Source: JAGQPD01 sp020426865 (GTDB lineage Bacteria; Planctomycetota; Planctomycetia; Pirellulales; Pirellulaceae). Taken from it: a DNA stretch of 64,000 bases. Positions within the stretch are counted from its first letter, which is position 1. Each line of letters begins with the position of its first letter. The notes beneath the pieces were generated by a model. That model searched no databases, was not told the DNA's origin, and worked only from the letters and a program-made list of their open reading frames with translations. The position numbers and the translations under genes are program-made. Location: contig JAWKTN010000001.1 of assembly GCA_041399065.1 (NCBI GenBank), positions 930,001-994,000 on the forward strand, written 5' to 3'. Shown here piece by piece: positions 1 to 8,720 of the stretch.

Positions 1-2163
1 ACGAGGCAGACGAAGACCTTGGACCGCGCCGTCCGGCAGGAGGGCGTTTGTAGTTTCAGCGAAAGTCGGGTCAGAGATTGCCGCTCCGCGCAGGTCAGCA
101 CTAACGAAGTGCGCGTTGTCCAGAATTGCCGGTGGACCGTAAGGAAGACCGTCTGTTGCGAAGGACAGGTTCGCGTTACGCAGGTCGGCGTGACGAAAAT
201 CAGAATCCGTGAGGTTAGTTCCTACAAACGAAGCTTCTAGTAACCCCTGTTCGCGAAAATTCCAGCCGCTCAGATCGTTGCTTCCAAAATCAACACCTCG
301 AAGTTCTTTGGCTTGATAACTGGCGGTTGCGTAGAGCTGTTCTTTTGTAAATCCAAGCGGCGTCGTATTGCGTAATGACGCTCGTGCTATGATCGCTTCG
401 GAGAGGTTGGCGTCAGAAAGCTCGGCAGAATCAAGAAGACTATTGTTAAGATCCGCACCGCGCAGATCAGCGTTTTGCAGGCGACTACCGCTGAACACGG
501 CGCCCGTTAAGTTCTGTCCAGACAAATCCCACCCGGCAAGGTCGTTGTTACTTAGATCAACACCTTGTAGCGCCCCGGCTTGATAACTGGCCGTTGTGTA
601 GAGCTGTTCCTTCGTAAATCCGAGGGGGGTCGTATTGCGTAGTGACGTTCGCGCTATGATCGCTTCGGAGAGGTTGGCGTCAGAAAGCTCGGCGGAATCA
701 AGTATGCTATCGCTAAGATCCGCACCACGCAGATCGGCGTTTTGCAGGCGACTTCCACGGAACGCGGCACTCGTTAAGTTCTGTCCAGACAAATCCCACC
801 CGCCTAGGTCGTTATTTCCAAGATCAACGCCTCGCAGATCCTTGGCTTGATAACTCGCGGTTGAGTAGAGCTGTTCCTTCGTGAATCCGAGGGGGGTCGT
901 ATTGCGTAATGACGTTCGTGCTATGATCGTTTCGGAGAGGTTGGCGTCAGAAAACTCGGCGGAATCAAGAATGCTATTGCTAAGATCCGCACCACGCAGA
1001 TCAGCGTTTTGCAGGCGACTACCACTGAACGCGGCACCCGTTAAGTTCTGTCCAGACAAATCCCACCCGGCTAGGTCGTTATTTCCAAGATCAACGCCTC
1101 GCAGATCCTTGGCTTGATAACTGGCCGTTGAGTAGAGCTGTGCGGACGTGAATCCTCGTGCCGTCGTGTTGCGAAAACTAGTGCCAACCACGAACGCCCC
1201 CGATAGATCAGCGTTTTCAAGTTGTGAATTCGTGAGGTCCGCCCCCTCGAGATTCGCGTTGGTGAGCGTCGTGTTAGAAAACTTGGAATTAAGAAGCTTC
1301 TGGCCATGAAAATCCCAGCGACTCAGGTCGTTGCCAATCAAATCAATTCTCGTGAGATCGTGGTTCAGGTAGCTACTCGTTGAATACAGTTGCTCTGGAA
1401 CAAACCCATGCGCCGTAACGTTACGCATCGAGGCGCCGCTCACGTCCGCGTCAGTGAATACCGCGTTCGTCAAGGTCGTCGACTCGAATCGAGTATTGTT
1501 AAGAAAGACGCGGGTTAGGTTCGCGGCAGTGAGATTTGTATTGCGGAGATTTGCTCCAGCAATTATCGCATCAGTCAGATTTACATTCTCGAGGATCGAA
1601 GATTCAAGGTCTGTTAACGCCAGATGAGCCCGTTGAAAATCTGCGTTGGTCAGGTTCGATTTCGTAATCTCGCTGCGTAAGAGTAGTTGACCTTGGAAAT
1701 TCCATCCGCTTAGGTCGTTCTGGCTAAATTTTATACCAGCAAGGTTTTGTGCTTTATAGCTGTGTGTCGAATAGAGTTGGTCTGCGGTGAACCCTATGGC
1801 GCCCGAAAAATTGGTACTGATCACAACGGCGTCTGTCAGGTCTGCATTCTCGAGGTTTGACAGGGAAAGAACAGCATTGCTAAGGTCGGCTTCGGTGAAT
1901 CGAGCATTCTCCAACCAGCAGTATGCGAAAATCGCACCCGTCAAATCCCTTCCCCCAGATAAATCTGCGTAGCGTAGATTGTGCTCTTCCGTGTTCCAGA
2001 GAATCCATGCCCCTCCCGGGCCGGGCCCCGGCCCGGGCGTGATCCCCTCCGTTCCTTGAATCACTTCACCGGTGTCCCAGCGGTAGATATCGCCACGGCA
2101 ATTGACACTACAAAACACAAAAGCCAGAACGGCAATCGTGCTGTGCAGGAAGTATCGATGCAT
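1..2163 (-). CDS. Secreted pentapeptide-repeat protein (partial, C-terminus beyond window)
   Basis: The frame starts at an ATG preceded by GGAGAAGAG and stays open to base 1, giving 721 codons with no stop, so the C-terminus lies outside the window. A signal peptide (MHRYFLHSTIAVLAFVFCSV) is followed by a Pro-Gly linker (PGPGPGPGG), then a long run of A(D/N)LxN/S-type pentapeptides that should fold as a right-handed quadrilateral beta-helix. Every 89 residues the helix is broken by a spacer resembling GFTxxQLYSTASYQAKDLRG, followed by NDLxGWDLSGQNLTG. Three of these periods are nearly identical. The gene is last in a run of six minus-strand genes for exported proteins, 52 bp after its neighbour's stop. 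A PEP-CTERM tail is likely in the missing part but cannot be seen. Pentapeptide proteins are often structural or binding scaffolds; no enzymatic motif is visible. Confidence 0.88.
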   Translation of the reverse strand, partial: MHRYFLHSTIAVLAFVFCSVNCRGDIYRWDTGEVIQGTEGITPGPGPGPGGAWILWNTEEHNLRYADLSGGRDLTGAIFAYCWLENARFTEADLSNAVLSLSNLENADLTDAVVISTNFSGAIGFTADQLYSTHSYKAQNLAGIKFSQNDLSGWNFQGQLLLRSEITKSNLTNADFQRAHLALTDLESSILENVNLTDAIIAGANLRNTNLTAANLTRVFLNNTRFESTTLTNAVFTDADVSGASMRNVTAHGFVPEQLYSTSSYLNHDLTRIDLIGNDLSRWDFHGQKLLNSKFSNTTLTNANLEGADLTNSQLENADLSGAFVVGTSFRNTTARGFTSAQLYSTASYQAKDLRGVDLGNNDLAGWDLSGQNLTGAAFSGSRLQNADLRGADLSNSILDSAEFSDANLSETIIARTSLRNTTPLGFTKEQLYSTASYQAKDLRGVDLGNNDLGGWDLSGQNLTSAAFRGSRLQNADLRGADLSDSILDSAELSDANLSEAIIARTSLRNTTPLGFTKEQLYTTASYQAGALQGVDLSNNDLAGWDLSGQNLTGAVFSGSRLQNADLRGADLNNSLLDSAELSDANLSEAIIARASLRNTTPLGFTKEQLYATASYQAKELRGVDFGSNDLSGWNFREQGLLEASFVGTNLTDSDFRHADLRNANLSFATDGLPYGPPAILDNAHFVSADLRGAAISDPTFAETTNALLPDGAVQGLRLPR
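311..1111 (-). repeat. Three tandem 267-bp units inside the pentapeptide gene
   Basis: The string gcttgataact recurs at 311, 578, 845 and 1112, exactly 267 bp apart, and the DNA between is nearly identical from unit to unit. Each unit encodes 89 residues, so the reading frame is kept. A more diverged version of the same spacer occurs near 1360 and again near 1755, which suggests old duplications followed by a recent expansion at the 3' side of the gene. Confidence 0.9.
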
Positions 2164-2215
2164 ATTGCTCTTCTCCGTTTGATATCGCTAGCTCCGCAGA
2201 CTTGACGTGATCGAT

Positions 2216-3331
2216 TTAGTTGTCATTGCTTAGCATCGACTGACAACATTGCGCGAATCGATGATCCCGTATCCCGTCCCATCTGTTCGGAAAATCCAAT
2301 TCAAGCGAGCTCGGCAATCGTCGTCTCTTACACCCAGTCAGCAGCAGGATAATCGCGAAGGTGATCCCGGATGTTGTGGGCTCCGGTACCCAGGTTGCTT
2401 GAAAAACATCTCCATAGCCGCGAGCGGCGGATACTTCGCCGGTGAAGTAGATCTTGGAGCCAATCGCTGGCCAGTCCGGAGAAAGATAAACGTATCCGGC
2501 ATCGCGACTTGAATTCAGTTCGGATCCCGGCCAGAGTACATCCGGGTTCATGGCCTGAGTGAAAGCCTCGTCGGGTCCGTTGCGGGTCCAGACCCAGATG
2601 TCGAGTCCACCCTCGCCCCCGGGGCGAAGTGGTCGAAAGTACGAATCTGAAGTGATCAAGGCAAGGCCATCACTCGAAATCGTCGGCCACCAATCTTCAA
2701 CATCGGAATTCATATCCAAGGAGCGTGCGTTTCCAAATGGCTCGCTTGGCGAACTCCGACTTGCCATCCAAATGTCCCGATCAGCTCGACCTTCGAGTCC
2801 TACGTGATAGACCATCGTCAACCCATCCGGCGAGACCCGCGGTACATTCTCAACCGCGACCGTGTTCACTCCCGGCCCCAACGTTTCCGGGTTTCCGAAG
2901 GGCTCGGACGTCGAAGAACGTGTGGCTTGGTAGAGGTCCCAGTTGCCGCTGCGATTGGAGCCGAAGTAGAGCGTCAATCCGTCGGACGATATGCTCCCCA
3001 CATCGTCCGCGTTCGGGCCGTTGACTCCCGGTCCTAAATTGACGAGGTTCGAGAAAACCTCGTCAACGCTGCTGCGGGTCGCCATCCACATATCTTCATC
3101 GCCGAGGTTTCCGGGGATCGGCGTGAGGCCGTTGTTACGCGTGTCGCTGAAGTACAATGTCAATCCGTCGGCGGAGGCGAAGGCCGCGAAATCAAACGAC
3201 GCTACTCCCGTGTTCGGACTGACATTCCTCACGTCGGTAAAGTAACCCTGCGGGATCTGTCCAAGGACTGGCTCAGCTAAGACAGAATAAACTGCAAGAA
3301 AGGTCAGTACGGCATGTTTCGCGATCACCAT
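2216..3331 (-). CDS. Exported TolB-like (PD40) beta-propeller with PEP-CTERM tail
   Basis: 371 residues. An N-terminal signal peptide (about residues 1-24, ending near VLG) is followed by at least four PD40/WD40-like blades of the form SxDGLTLYFxSxR...DLYxATR, as in TolB propellers. Near the C-terminus WVPEPTTSG, a hydrophobic segment and CKRRR form a PEP-CTERM sorting signal, known as an exosortase substrate tail. The start ATG has GGAGAAG just upstream. Oddly, about 33 residues follow the arginine cluster, where such tails normally end within a few residues; this could reflect a lost stop codon. A paralogue of the same design lies at 4803-5846. Probable role: a surface or matrix-bound propeller of unknown ligand. 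Confidence 0.85.
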   Translation of the reverse strand: MVIAKHAVLTFLAVYSVLAEPVLGQIPQGYFTDVRNVSPNTGVASFDFAAFASADGLTLYFSDTRNNGLTPIPGNLGDEDMWMATRSSVDEVFSNLVNLGPGVNGPNADDVGSISSDGLTLYFGSNRSGNWDLYQATRSSTSEPFGNPETLGPGVNTVAVENVPRVSPDGLTMVYHVGLEGRADRDIWMASRSSPSEPFGNARSLDMNSDVEDWWPTISSDGLALITSDSYFRPLRPGGEGGLDIWVWTRNGPDEAFTQAMNPDVLWPGSELNSSRDAGYVYLSPDWPAIGSKIYFTGEVSAARGYGDVFQATWVPEPTTSGITFAIILLLTGCKRRRLPSSLELDFPNRWDGIRDHRFAQCCQSMLSNDN

Positions 3332-3511
3332 TTTCTTCTCCGATAGTAGTCCGCCCTTAGATTAGACGTTGCTTACCTGAGCTTTTACGCGCGACACGGG
3401 CAAATAATCGTCGTGTTATTTGCGGTTTCGAAAGCGTCACTACGATGATCTGTCCCCGAGGTCTCTCGGACAGAGCACGAGCACGCAATCGTTCGCACGC
3501 GGACAGATTGT

Positions 3512-3600
3512 CTCACGGAGCCACAGTGGCGAGGAGAGGCATGACTCGAATCATCCACAGCCAGATTTGACTCCCCCCCGTGACTCTGAGCCTCCGTGAG
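3512..3600. repeat. Intergenic inverted repeat (CTCACGGAG family)
   Basis: The arm ctcacggagccacag at about 3512-3526 pairs imperfectly with ctctgagcctccgtgag at 3584-3600. It lies in the 367-bp gap between the SMP-30-like gene and the PD40 gene, in which I see no convincing gene. A similar GC-rich inverted element sits at 21087-21155. It may act as an RNA hairpin at the end of the upstream transcript. Confidence 0.5.
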
Positions 3601-3698
3601 AACCAAAAGAATGAGCCAACCAACAGTTGAACGTGAGTGGCGGATCACGTTGGTTTTGAAATCAATCGTTGCTGGCCACCGCCACGTTGACCGTGAGA

Positions 3699-4793
3699 CT
3701 ATACGAGGTCAATGCAGTGAAGCGCCAGTTCTTCGCCGACAGACGCACTGGATAGTTCGTCACGCATCGCAGACATGTGGCGAGACGGCTGAGGACAGCC
3801 GCGCAACTTTGCCAGAACAAGAATCCACATCAACAACGGCCAACAGGCGGGTTCTGGTACCGGTAGCAGTTCCGTGCGATAGAGTGAACCACCGGCGGTT
3901 ACGTAGAGTGTATTCGGGTATGTGCCAGCAGGATTGGCGAAGGCCACATTCGTTGTGGCATTGGGAAACGACCGAGAGAAAATCTTTTGGCCCGACGGTG
4001 TCCACGCAGTAAAACCCGCATACGTCGCGGCAAAGACGTTGCCGTAGGCGTCGACGGTCAAACCATCTGCAAACGAATTCGCGAAAACTCGTTTGTTACT
4101 TGGCGATCCGGGACTTGCCAGATCAAACTGACAGATCTTCATGTTCGATTTATTGGGCCATGGCAACGACTTGGGCTCTGCAACGTAGAGTACCCCGTCG
4201 TCGGGCGACAAGGCGATTCCGTTGGGCCGTGACAACCCCGTGATAACCTGCGAGAGCTCGCCATTCGGGGCAATGTAGTAGACTGCCTCCGGTTGCACGT
4301 TGTTGGCATACGCCGGATCCGTGAAGTATATCCCACCCTGCTTATCGACCACCATGTCATTGGGACTGTTTAGTGACAAGCCGTTCCAGGAATCGGCAAG
4401 CACCTCAATCGTATCGCCATCAGTACGGGTAACACGTTGCGTAGAATGTTCAGCGGCCAGCAAGCGGCCTTGGTCGTCGAACACCAGTCCATTGGAGCCG
4501 CCCGATTCGCCATTCTGTAACGTCGTCACACCAGTGGCGATGTCGAATCGATAGATATCGGTGTTGTCAATGTCGGAGAACCAGATGCCGCCTTTGCCAT
4601 CCGGCGCCGGGCCCTCGGTAAACGCATAGCCGGTCGCGACGCGTTCGACAGTAATTCCATGCGTGCGAAATTGAGCGGCTACGACAACTGACACCGTAAA
4701 CGTTAGGATTGCGAGAACGGAGACGCTGCCGTAAGCGCCTGACAACAGTAAATCACAACAACGATTTCTTGATAACGATTTCAGTGTCCACAT
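3699..4793 (-). CDS. SMP-30/gluconolactonase-like propeller with PEP-CTERM tail
   Basis: 364 residues from the ATG; a longer TTG-started version only adds three residues and abuts the preceding stop. A long n-region leads into a hydrophobic segment (SVSVLAILTFTVSVVVAA) serving as signal or anchor. The body carries SMP-30/gluconolactonase/LRE-type blades: FTEGPAPDGKGGIWFSD, NGLVFDDQGRLLAAEH, NSPNDMVVDKQGGIYFTDP and RPNGIALSPDDGVLYVAE. The Glu of EGPA and the Asn/Asp of PND and NGIA are the positions that bind the divalent metal in that family. LPVPEPACWPLLMW near the end is a PEP-CTERM motif. About 30 residues follow the hydrophobic part. It begins 9 bp after its upstream neighbour's stop, so it is probably co-transcribed. 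The family hydrolyses sugar lactones; the true substrate is unknown. Confidence 0.82.
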   Translation of the reverse strand: MWTLKSLSRNRCCDLLLSGAYGSVSVLAILTFTVSVVVAAQFRTHGITVERVATGYAFTEGPAPDGKGGIWFSDIDNTDIYRFDIATGVTTLQNGESGGSNGLVFDDQGRLLAAEHSTQRVTRTDGDTIEVLADSWNGLSLNSPNDMVVDKQGGIYFTDPAYANNVQPEAVYYIAPNGELSQVITGLSRPNGIALSPDDGVLYVAEPKSLPWPNKSNMKICQFDLASPGSPSNKRVFANSFADGLTVDAYGNVFAATYAGFTAWTPSGQKIFSRSFPNATTNVAFANPAGTYPNTLYVTAGGSLYRTELLPVPEPACWPLLMWILVLAKLRGCPQPSRHMSAMRDELSSASVGEELALHCIDLV

Positions 4794-4802
4794 AATCGCC
4801 AA

Positions 4803-5846
4803 CTAGTGTCTAAGGCGTCTCCCCAATTGCATTCGCACACTGCCAAGTAACCCGAAGACAGCGACGAATGACATACACACGGAAGAGGGCTCAGGTACCC
4901 ACGTAGCTTCGAAAAGATCCCAATCGTTCGAGGACGTGGCCAGACCAAAGTAAAGCTTTGAGCCAACCGCCGGCCAATCCGGACTAATATAGGGCGTGAA
5001 TGTGTAATAGCTTGAACTGTTGATAGAACTGGCTTTCACAAACTGATTGATATTGTATTGTGCGGTGAATTCCTCGCTCGTGGACGAGCGAGACGCAACC
5101 CAAATCTCAAAGGGTGACGAAGGCGAGGATTGTCTCTGAAAAAACATCGTAAGGTCGTTCGACGACATACTGACCTGGCTTTCCAAGACATGCGAGTGGG
5201 AATTTGCCAGCTTTTCCGGGTTGCTGAAGTCATCCGCCAAGGAATTCCGAGTCGCACGAAAAATATCTTCTGTCGAACGATCGTCGCCTTGTCGCCGCGA
5301 GAAATACAACGTCAGCCCATCGCTGGAAAGCCACGGTCCAAACTCGGACTCAGCGGTGTTAATCTCCGGCCCAACGGAAACGGGATTACCCCAAACATCA
5401 GACGTGTTGTCACGTTCGAAAAGCCAGATATCACTTCTTCCCGCGGTCCCAGGCCGCCGGGAGGCCATGTATAACGTCGTACCACCATTGGACAAATACA
5501 GGCCAGTCTCGGCGGCGGCGGAATTAATGGGCACGCCCACGTTGACGGGCATGCCAAAAGCTTCCGAGGTGTTCGTTCGCGCGGCCATCCAGACATCGTG
5601 TTCCACACGCGTTGTTCCGCCATTCGGTCGGTCCGACGTGAAGTAAATCGTCAATCCGCCGTCGGTAACAAAAGGAGACTGATCCTGCCAGGGACTATTC
5701 AAACCTGGCACCGGACGAACATCTTCAAACCATCCGGGGGGAAATTGCGCCTGGCATCGTGCTGGAAACATGAGGGCAGCGAAGGCGACAAGAACGGCAA
5801 CAATGCCGCCGAGAAATTGGCCAGCGGAAAGCGTGATACGTCTCAT
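4803..5846 (-). CDS. Exported TolB-like (PD40) beta-propeller with PEP-CTERM tail
   Basis: 347 residues, with AGGGGGAA before the ATG. A signal peptide (hydrophobic GGIVAVLVAFAALMF, cleavage near CQA) is followed by PPGWFEDVRPVPGLNS and several PD40 blades (DGGLTIYFTSDRPNGG, SNGGTTLYMASRRPG, SSDGLTLYFSRRQGDD). Each blade is followed by a DIW/DIF motif, the layout of the paralogue at 2216-3331. VPEPSSVCMSFVAVFGLLG with a basic end is a standard-length PEP-CTERM tail. The two propellers flank the SMP-30-like gene, giving three consecutive secreted propellers, which suggests a shared function such as carbohydrate or matrix binding. Confidence 0.86.
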   Translation of the reverse strand: MRRITLSAGQFLGGIVAVLVAFAALMFPARCQAQFPPGWFEDVRPVPGLNSPWQDQSPFVTDGGLTIYFTSDRPNGGTTRVEHDVWMAARTNTSEAFGMPVNVGVPINSAAAETGLYLSNGGTTLYMASRRPGTAGRSDIWLFERDNTSDVWGNPVSVGPEINTAESEFGPWLSSDGLTLYFSRRQGDDRSTEDIFRATRNSLADDFSNPEKLANSHSHVLESQVSMSSNDLTMFFQRQSSPSSPFEIWVASRSSTSEEFTAQYNINQFVKASSINSSSYYTFTPYISPDWPAVGSKLYFGLATSSNDWDLFEATWVPEPSSVCMSFVAVFGLLGSVRMQLGRRLRH

Positions 5847-5944
5847 AGCTGAATTCCCCCTAGAAGTCCCCGAACCGTTGGCAATCTTCCCCTACGAATA
5901 AGGACGTAGGCTGAGTCGAGTGTTGCGCCCGACATTGACTTATT

Positions 5945-6892
5945 TCAAAAGAATGAATTGTGCTTCGCGGCCGCGGCGATGGAATTTTTGCAACGAGGCC
6001 GCCAGGCAAGCATCGCCGTAACCAGGAGAGACCACGAGGAAGGTTCAGGAAGTGCCGCGAAGTTCTTGTCGTAAATCATATCTGCCTGCAGTTCGTGCAC
6101 ATGCGTATTGACATGGCACCAGGGCGCGTCCCAGCAGAGATAGCGATTCGGATTGGCCGCGACCTCGCCCGTGGTCATATTCAGGGCGTGTCCGGTAAAG
6201 ATCAATCCGTTTTGGCCACGATGGTTGTACAGATCAATCATGAAGTCGTACGAATTGAAGAAATAGAAGTCCGCAACGGGATAGTCTCTTCGCAGTTGGC
6301 TGAGGCCAAACGTTAACCAGCCGTTGAACGACTGACGCAGAGAGTTCTGTGAAGGGTCAGAATCGGGAAACAGGTTGGGAATCAGAAAATGTCGGCCGCC
6401 GGCGTCGTACAAAGTTCTTGCATGTTGTATGACATTTTCAGCCGGAATACGGGCATTCGTCTGACGGCCCGGATCGAGGTCGTTATACCCACCGTAGATA
6501 ATGATCAAGTCGGAATCGGTAGGAGAATCGTTCGCAAGAAAATCGTCCACTTGCAGCCCCATGCCTGGAACCGAAAATGTGATGGACTCGTCGGTCCAAT
6601 CCCATCCGGTTTCGGCCCCCGAATGAGCATAGTTGGTACCTCCGCGACGGCTTGCTTCCGGAGTAGGCAGCCCCAAACGTTCGGCCAGATAATCAGAAAA
6701 CACCGGGCCGTTGGTCCAACGACCTTGGTAGTAGGCGGGCCACGGCGGTAGCTCGCCGCTGGACATGGCCTGCACGTTGCCCGCGTCAAGCAGACTATCG
6801 CCGAAAACGACGATTCTAGAAAAGGGAGCCGCGACGGTAGACTTTACAACAAGCAAAAAGGCAATCACAACATACATTAGTCGATACGACAT
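5945..6892 (-). CDS. SGNH/GDSL-family esterase or lipase, exported, PEP-CTERM
   Basis: 315 residues. A signal peptide (MYVVIAFLLVVKSTVAA) precedes block I, IVVFGDSLLDAGN, with the nucleophile Ser33. The block II Gly is in GGTNYAHSGA, block III is IIYGGYNDLDPG (GxND oxyanion Asn), and block V is probably CWDAPWCHVNTHVHE, where a Trp-Asp is followed by His; the usual spacing (WDxxHP) is slightly extended. LPEPSSWSLLVTAMLAW followed by basic residues is a PEP-CTERM tail. The family includes extracellular phospholipases, acyltransferases and thermolabile-haemolysin-like esterases. It sits 36 bp after the hydrolase gene and 98 bp before the PD40 gene on the same strand. Confidence 0.88.
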   Translation of the reverse strand: MSYRLMYVVIAFLLVVKSTVAAPFSRIVVFGDSLLDAGNVQAMSSGELPPWPAYYQGRWTNGPVFSDYLAERLGLPTPEASRRGGTNYAHSGAETGWDWTDESITFSVPGMGLQVDDFLANDSPTDSDLIIIYGGYNDLDPGRQTNARIPAENVIQHARTLYDAGGRHFLIPNLFPDSDPSQNSLRQSFNGWLTFGLSQLRRDYPVADFYFFNSYDFMIDLYNHRGQNGLIFTGHALNMTTGEVAANPNRYLCWDAPWCHVNTHVHELQADMIYDKNFAALPEPSSWSLLVTAMLAWRPRCKNSIAAAAKHNSFF

Positions 6893-6929
6893 TTCATCTT
6901 CGCTCCCGGATGCGTAATACTATGTGGTT

Positions 6930-8639
6930 CTAGGCATTCTCACGGATGGTTTGTGACCGCGACAGTAACGGTACGAACGCCGCGGCAAGCGACATCAGCG
7001 TCAGGCACGACGATTCGGGAACAGCGATCGAGAAAGTCATTCCGCCGGCCAACCCGAAGTTGTCTTTCCATACGGTGTAGTCTGCAGCATCGACGACGCC
7101 ATCGCCGTTTCCGTCCGCGGCCAAGTCGGACGCGGATCCAAAGCTATCCTTCCAAATCGTATAGTCGGCGGCGTCGACGATACCGTTTCCGTTGTAGTCG
7201 CCTGGCAGTGGAGACGACAACGTAAATCGAAACGGTTCGATGTGGCCATCGAGGGCGATATCGCCGCCCGCTACGAGGTACTGCGAGTACACGATATCGT
7301 CGCCACGTTTAAAGGCAGCTCCCAGCTGGATTTCGTAAGTTTGCGTTTCGCCAGGATTGGTACTTACAGCGACGAGCTCGTACTCACCGGCCATTAACAG
7401 TTCCTTGGGCAATCCCAAAACAACCTTTCGTGAAGCGACGCTTGAGCTACCGAGTGCCCTGCCGCCAAAATCGTCGACAACCACGCCCGTTGTCGCATCT
7501 AGCCCAACCTTGCGCCCGTCTGGGTCGGTCAGGAGCAACGCAATTTTGGGTAATGGAATACTCGATTCGCCGGTCACCGTCAGCCACAGGTCACTCACGG
7601 TCGATTCACGGCCAGGAGCAAGTATTTCCTCATACCCCTCTTCGTGCTTGAACGTGGAATCGAGGAAAGAGACCACCTGTTCATTCATTCGCTGTTGTAC
7701 TTCGTCGGGCGGAATGAGTGCCGGGTTTGGGTTGCACCCGAGCCAAAAGCTGTCGGGTTGCACAGACGCCAACACCTCGCTTTCCGTGGCCCCCGCGGCC
7801 AGTCCTGCTGCCAGTACCTGGCTACGGATCTGACAGCCGTTGATTCCAAACGACCAGTGATGGGCATATACGCCCCTCGACCCTCTGCCAACATCGAGGG
7901 CGTTGAATGCGGGGCTCGTTATGACCGGCACGGACTGTTGGAACGAGAAGTCCCCGCCACCAATATGGATGATCGGAACGTCGACGTTAAAATTCCAACC
8001 AGCACCCGCGCCATCAACCAGGACGATCGCGTCTGCGTCAATGGCGTTTTGCCCCAGCGCTAAGTAGGACGTGGTCGCTACGCCGTGCGAGTATCCGCCT
8101 ATCACGAGCGTCTCCGGGTCAATCCGTCCGTAAAGCTTGTCCTGCTCGGATTGGCTTCTGGCCAACATGGTGTTAACGACATGACGCATCTCATCGGCGC
8201 GTGCTGACAGGGCGTTCGTGTTGTGGTAGGGCGCAGCCACAACGTACCCGTGACTTGCCAATGACTCGCCGAGAAAAGTAAACTGTCCCCCCCAGGCCCC
8301 CCAACCATGCGACATGACAACCAACGGGAACGGCTGACCGCTGGGCACCTCCGAGCTGTCGGTAACACCAAGGAAGGGCGATTCATAGCGCCAATCACCC
8401 CACGGATAGATCGCCGTATTGCCCTGAGCTCCCGCAACCGTCGGATACCACACAGCGGTTCTCATCCCCGTCGGCTCGTCCGGCTTGGCGTCAAAGAACT
8501 CAAACCCTACGTCGTAGTCACCCTTCTGCGGAATCAACTGCGCTCCGCCTTGACCTGGATTCGCAATGAGTGCGAACAAGGCAATCCATGGCATGCTCCA
8601 ACGGAGTTTGGTCCAACGAAACGAATGCTTGGTGGTCAT
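6930..8639 (-). CDS. Alpha/beta hydrolase with dockerin-like module and PEP-CTERM
   Basis: 569 residues from the ATG preceded by GAGGTA; the longer frame adds only arginine-rich residues. After a signal peptide ending near GGAQ come PLVVMSHGWGAWGGQF (oxyanion region) and LVIGGYSHGVATTSY, a GxSxG nucleophile elbow, as in platelet-activating-factor acetylhydrolase or dienelactone-hydrolase relatives. VLVDGAG is compatible with the acid residue, and YAHHWSFG may supply the His. A middle beta-rich region (about 340-470) resembles an accessory domain. Then comes a dockerin-like pair of calcium loops, DYNGNGIVDAADYTIWKD and DGNGDGVVDAADYTVWKD. The end, AVPESSCLTLMSLAAAFVP, is a PEP-CTERM variant (PES instead of PEP). 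It heads the six-gene minus-strand cluster. Substrate unknown. Confidence 0.85.
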   Translation of the reverse strand: MTTKHSFRWTKLRWSMPWIALFALIANPGQGGAQLIPQKGDYDVGFEFFDAKPDEPTGMRTAVWYPTVAGAQGNTAIYPWGDWRYESPFLGVTDSSEVPSGQPFPLVVMSHGWGAWGGQFTFLGESLASHGYVVAAPYHNTNALSARADEMRHVVNTMLARSQSEQDKLYGRIDPETLVIGGYSHGVATTSYLALGQNAIDADAIVLVDGAGAGWNFNVDVPIIHIGGGDFSFQQSVPVITSPAFNALDVGRGSRGVYAHHWSFGINGCQIRSQVLAAGLAAGATESEVLASVQPDSFWLGCNPNPALIPPDEVQQRMNEQVVSFLDSTFKHEEGYEEILAPGRESTVSDLWLTVTGESSIPLPKIALLLTDPDGRKVGLDATTGVVVDDFGGRALGSSSVASRKVVLGLPKELLMAGEYELVAVSTNPGETQTYEIQLGAAFKRGDDIVYSQYLVAGGDIALDGHIEPFRFTLSSPLPGDYNGNGIVDAADYTIWKDSFGSASDLAADGNGDGVVDAADYTVWKDNFGLAGGMTFSIAVPESSCLTLMSLAAAFVPLLSRSQTIRENA

Positions 8640-8720
8640 GACAAGTGTACCTCGATCACGGGTTTCTCTCCGACGACCGCGACAGTCTGGCAACCGTCTG
8701 CACTACTTAGAGAGACGGAA

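Noticed and set aside
3385..3648. Small minus-strand frame of 87 residues after the SMP-30-like gene
   Set aside because: Ser/Cys-rich, crosses the inverted repeat at 3512-3600, and has no Shine-Dalgarno or protein motif.
8307..8720. Upstream part of the plus-strand frame ending at 9566
   Set aside because: It lies antisense to the hydrolase 5' half and has no signal peptide or Shine-Dalgarno.
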